A stretch of 5,690 nucleotides of DNA from the NCBI GenBank assembly GCA_018813445.1, contig JAHJBR010000077.1, positions 1 through 5,690 of the forward strand, written 5' to 3'. A program made the translations under genes and the position numbers. Of this stretch, positions 4,463 to 5,690 are shown piece after piece. The DNA comes from Microcaldota archaeon (GTDB lineage Archaea; Micrarchaeota; Micrarchaeia; Anstonellales; Bilamarchaeaceae). Position 1 is the first letter of the stretch; each line of letters begins with the position of its first letter. Below the pieces are notes generated by a model that made no database searches, had not been told where the DNA came from, and saw only the letters and a program-made list of their open reading frames with translations.

Positions 4463-5690
4463 ATGGCAAAATATTTTGGAACCAATGGGATTAGGGGACT
4501 TTTTACTGAGCTTACCCCTGGGCTTGCAATGAAGGCTGCACAGGCATTCGGAATTTGGTGCAAAAAAGGAAAAGTGCTTGTTGGAAGGGATGCAAGGATT
4601 ACTGGAGAATGCTTATTGAATGCAGTGAAAAGCGGATTGGCTTCCGTGGGCTGCGAGGTTGTGGATTTGGGCATATGCTCTGCTCCTGCAGCAGAATACA
4701 TGTTGGGCAATGCCCAACAGCGGGTCGCCCGGCAGGGCGAACGGATGAATAGGAAGCAGAAGGCGGATGGATTGATAATTATTACTGCATCGCACAACAC
4801 TCCTGAATGGAATGCACTCAAATTTGTGGATGGGAAAGGAGTTACTATTTCAAGAGAAAGGGGCGAAGAGATTGAAAAACTTATGGAAAATCCAAAGCTT
4901 GCGGAATGGAATAAAGTAAGAGAGATGCACGAAATCAAGAATGCAACTGAAGAGCACATAAAGGAGATTGAAAAAAACGTGGATTTGGAAAAGATAAGGA
5001 ATGCAAAGATGAAAATCGCATTGGATTTTGGAAATGGAACTAGTGCACTTTATTCTAAGATGTTTGAAAATGTTGCTGAAACAATTGTGATAAATGAGAA
5101 TATAGATGGGCATTTTCCAGGAAGGCCTTCTGAGCCAAGCGAGAAGAATATAGGAAAGCTGATCGAGCTTGTGAAGAAGACCGAGTGTGATGCAGGATTC
5201 GCATGGGATGGAGATGCAGACAGATTTGTGATGGTGGATGAGAAAGGAAACTTCATTATAGGAGATAGAGTTTTTGCACTTTCAGTATTGATTAGGTTAA
5301 AGGGAAAAAAGGGCGGAAAAATTGTTACCACTGTTGCAACAAGCAAAGCAGCTGAGGATGTTGCTTCCAAATTCGGGGCTAAGACTATTTACACAAAAGT
5401 TGGTGCGCCCTATCTGTCAGAAGCAATGATGAAAGAGCAGGTGGAAATTGCAGGTGAAGAAGTAGGTGGAGTGATTTGGAAGGAAATCTCTTTGGCAAAA
5501 GATGGATTAATAACTGCAATGAAAATGCTTGAGGCAATTGCTGAGAAACCTTTAAGCGAATGGATGAAAGAAATTCCAGTCTATTTTAATGCAAAAGTGA
5601 AGATTGAGGTAAGGGCTGAGGAGAAGCTCGGATTGATTGGGAAATTTGCTGAGCTGGTAAAGGACAAAAAGCCAGTGCTTTTAGATGGAG
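4463..5690 (+). CDS. Phosphohexomutase (phosphoglucosamine/phosphomannomutase-like), 3'-truncated
   Basis: Member of the alpha-D-phosphohexomutase superfamily, which moves phosphate between C6 and C1 of a hexose (glucosamine, mannose or glucose phosphate), feeding UDP-GlcNAc or GDP-mannose synthesis. The frame is open from ATG 4463 to the window edge (409 codons); archaeal relatives run about 450 aa, so only part of the C-terminal phosphate-binding domain is missing. Visible: FGTNGIRG (residues 5-12); GRDARITGE; the catalytic loop TASHNTPEWNALKF with Ser110, the residue that carries phosphate; metal-binding DGDADR (249-254); and the sugar-binding loop GEEVGG (331-336), where relatives usually have Ser or Asn at the Val position. 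Residues about 81-95 are an unusual insertion encoded by a GC-rich double-hairpin segment (separate entry). The gene diverges from the small-gene pair across a shared promoter region. Substrate cannot be fixed; GlmM-type is plausible for an archaeal homologue, and a PMM/PGM role is the alternative. Confidence 0.9.
   Translation, partial: MAKYFGTNGIRGLFTELTPGLAMKAAQAFGIWCKKGKVLVGRDARITGECLLNAVKSGLASVGCEVVDLGICSAPAAEYMLGNAQQRVARQGERMNRKQKADGLIIITASHNTPEWNALKFVDGKGVTISRERGEEIEKLMENPKLAEWNKVREMHEIKNATEEHIKEIEKNVDLEKIRNAKMKIALDFGNGTSALYSKMFENVAETIVINENIDGHFPGRPSEPSEKNIGKLIELVKKTECDAGFAWDGDADRFVMVDEKGNFIIGDRVFALSVLIRLKGKKGGKIVTTVATSKAAEDVASKFGAKTIYTKVGAPYLSEAMMKEQVEIAGEEVGGVIWKEISLAKDGLITAMKMLEAIAEKPLSEWMKEIPVYFNAKVKIEVRAEEKLGLIGKFAELVKDKKPVLLDG
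4701..4745. repeat. GC-rich double-palindrome segment inside the phosphohexomutase gene
   Basis: Two consecutive inverted repeats. The first is perfect, TGTTGGGCA (4701-4709) and TGCCCAACA (4711-4719) around one A, able to fold as an 8-bp stem with a 3-base loop. The second is TCGCCC (4725-4730) and GGGCGA (4735-4740) with a GGCA loop. About 31 of 45 bases are G or C (18 of 21 in 4720-4740) in an otherwise AT-rich gene. ATG occurs at both borders (4700-4702 and 4745-4747), so the unit is exactly 45 bases and keeps the reading frame, adding about 15 residues (LGNAQQRVARQGERM). Its three CGG arginine codons contrast with only AGA/AGG elsewhere in the visible gene. I interpret it as a probable inserted palindromic mini-element; other copies must exist for it to be a repeat family, and none occurs in this window. 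Confidence 0.6.

Noticed and set aside
4701..4740. Rho-independent-type terminator or a single CRISPR repeat
   Set aside because: There is no T-run after either hairpin, they lie inside a coding frame, and there is no repeat-spacer periodicity.
4703..4760. Frameshift or assembly error around the GC-rich segment
   Set aside because: The frame is the same before and after it, with family motifs on both sides and an exact multiple of three added, so an indel error is not needed; a misassembled insert cannot be fully excluded without reads.
4441..4959. 172-aa minus-strand frame opposite the phosphohexomutase
   Set aside because: It is antisense to the catalytic core of a well-conserved enzyme and has no recognisable motif.
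1..5690. tRNA, rRNA, transposase, CRISPR array or phage genes
   Set aside because: I saw no cloverleaf-like sequence with a TTCRA-type arm, no regular direct repeats and no transposase or phage motifs; essentially all of the window is accounted for by the genes listed.

Overview
The window looks like a gene-dense stretch of an archaeal chromosome. The valyl-tRNA synthetase is of the archaeal type, it is followed by an archease, and the phosphohexomutase is of the archaeal GlmM/ManB kind. Several starts are preceded by GGTGA- or GAGGA-like ribosome-binding sites that fit the archaeal 16S 3' end. Base composition is AT-rich (about 40% G+C by eye), arginine is mostly AGA/AGG, and genes abut or overlap. 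Compactness and short proteins would suit a small-genome (DPANN-like) archaeon, but that is inference; nothing here fixes the lineage.

Layout. Bases 1-3970 hold a plus-strand run of three tightly packed genes: the 3' portion of valS (start lies before the window), an archease (129 aa) and an NCS2-family nucleobase permease (427 aa). Gaps are 6 and 10 bases, so they are probably co-transcribed. Running towards them are two small minus-strand genes, an 89-aa and a 52-aa protein joined by an ATGA stop/start overlap. The 52-aa gene's stop codon directly abuts the permease stop. A 67-base AT-rich divergent promoter region (4396-4462) separates this pair from a plus-strand phosphohexomutase gene that runs off the right edge.

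How the genes relate. ValRS (tRNA charging) and archease (activator of the RtcB RNA ligase used in tRNA splicing and repair) are both tRNA-related, while the permease would import nucleobases. The phosphohexomutase would supply sugar phosphates for glycan or nucleotide-sugar synthesis. The two small proteins are unrecognised.

Most notable observation. A roughly 45-base, GC-rich segment made of two consecutive hairpins sits in frame inside the phosphohexomutase gene (about 4701-4745), just before the catalytic serine loop. It uses CGG arginine codons found nowhere else in the visible gene, is flanked by ATG on both sides, and its conceptual removal restores the usual family spacing. It resembles a small palindromic element inserted into a protein-coding gene. 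The uncharacterised small-gene pair is the second item of interest. I found no CRISPR array, tRNA, rRNA, transposase or obvious defence system.
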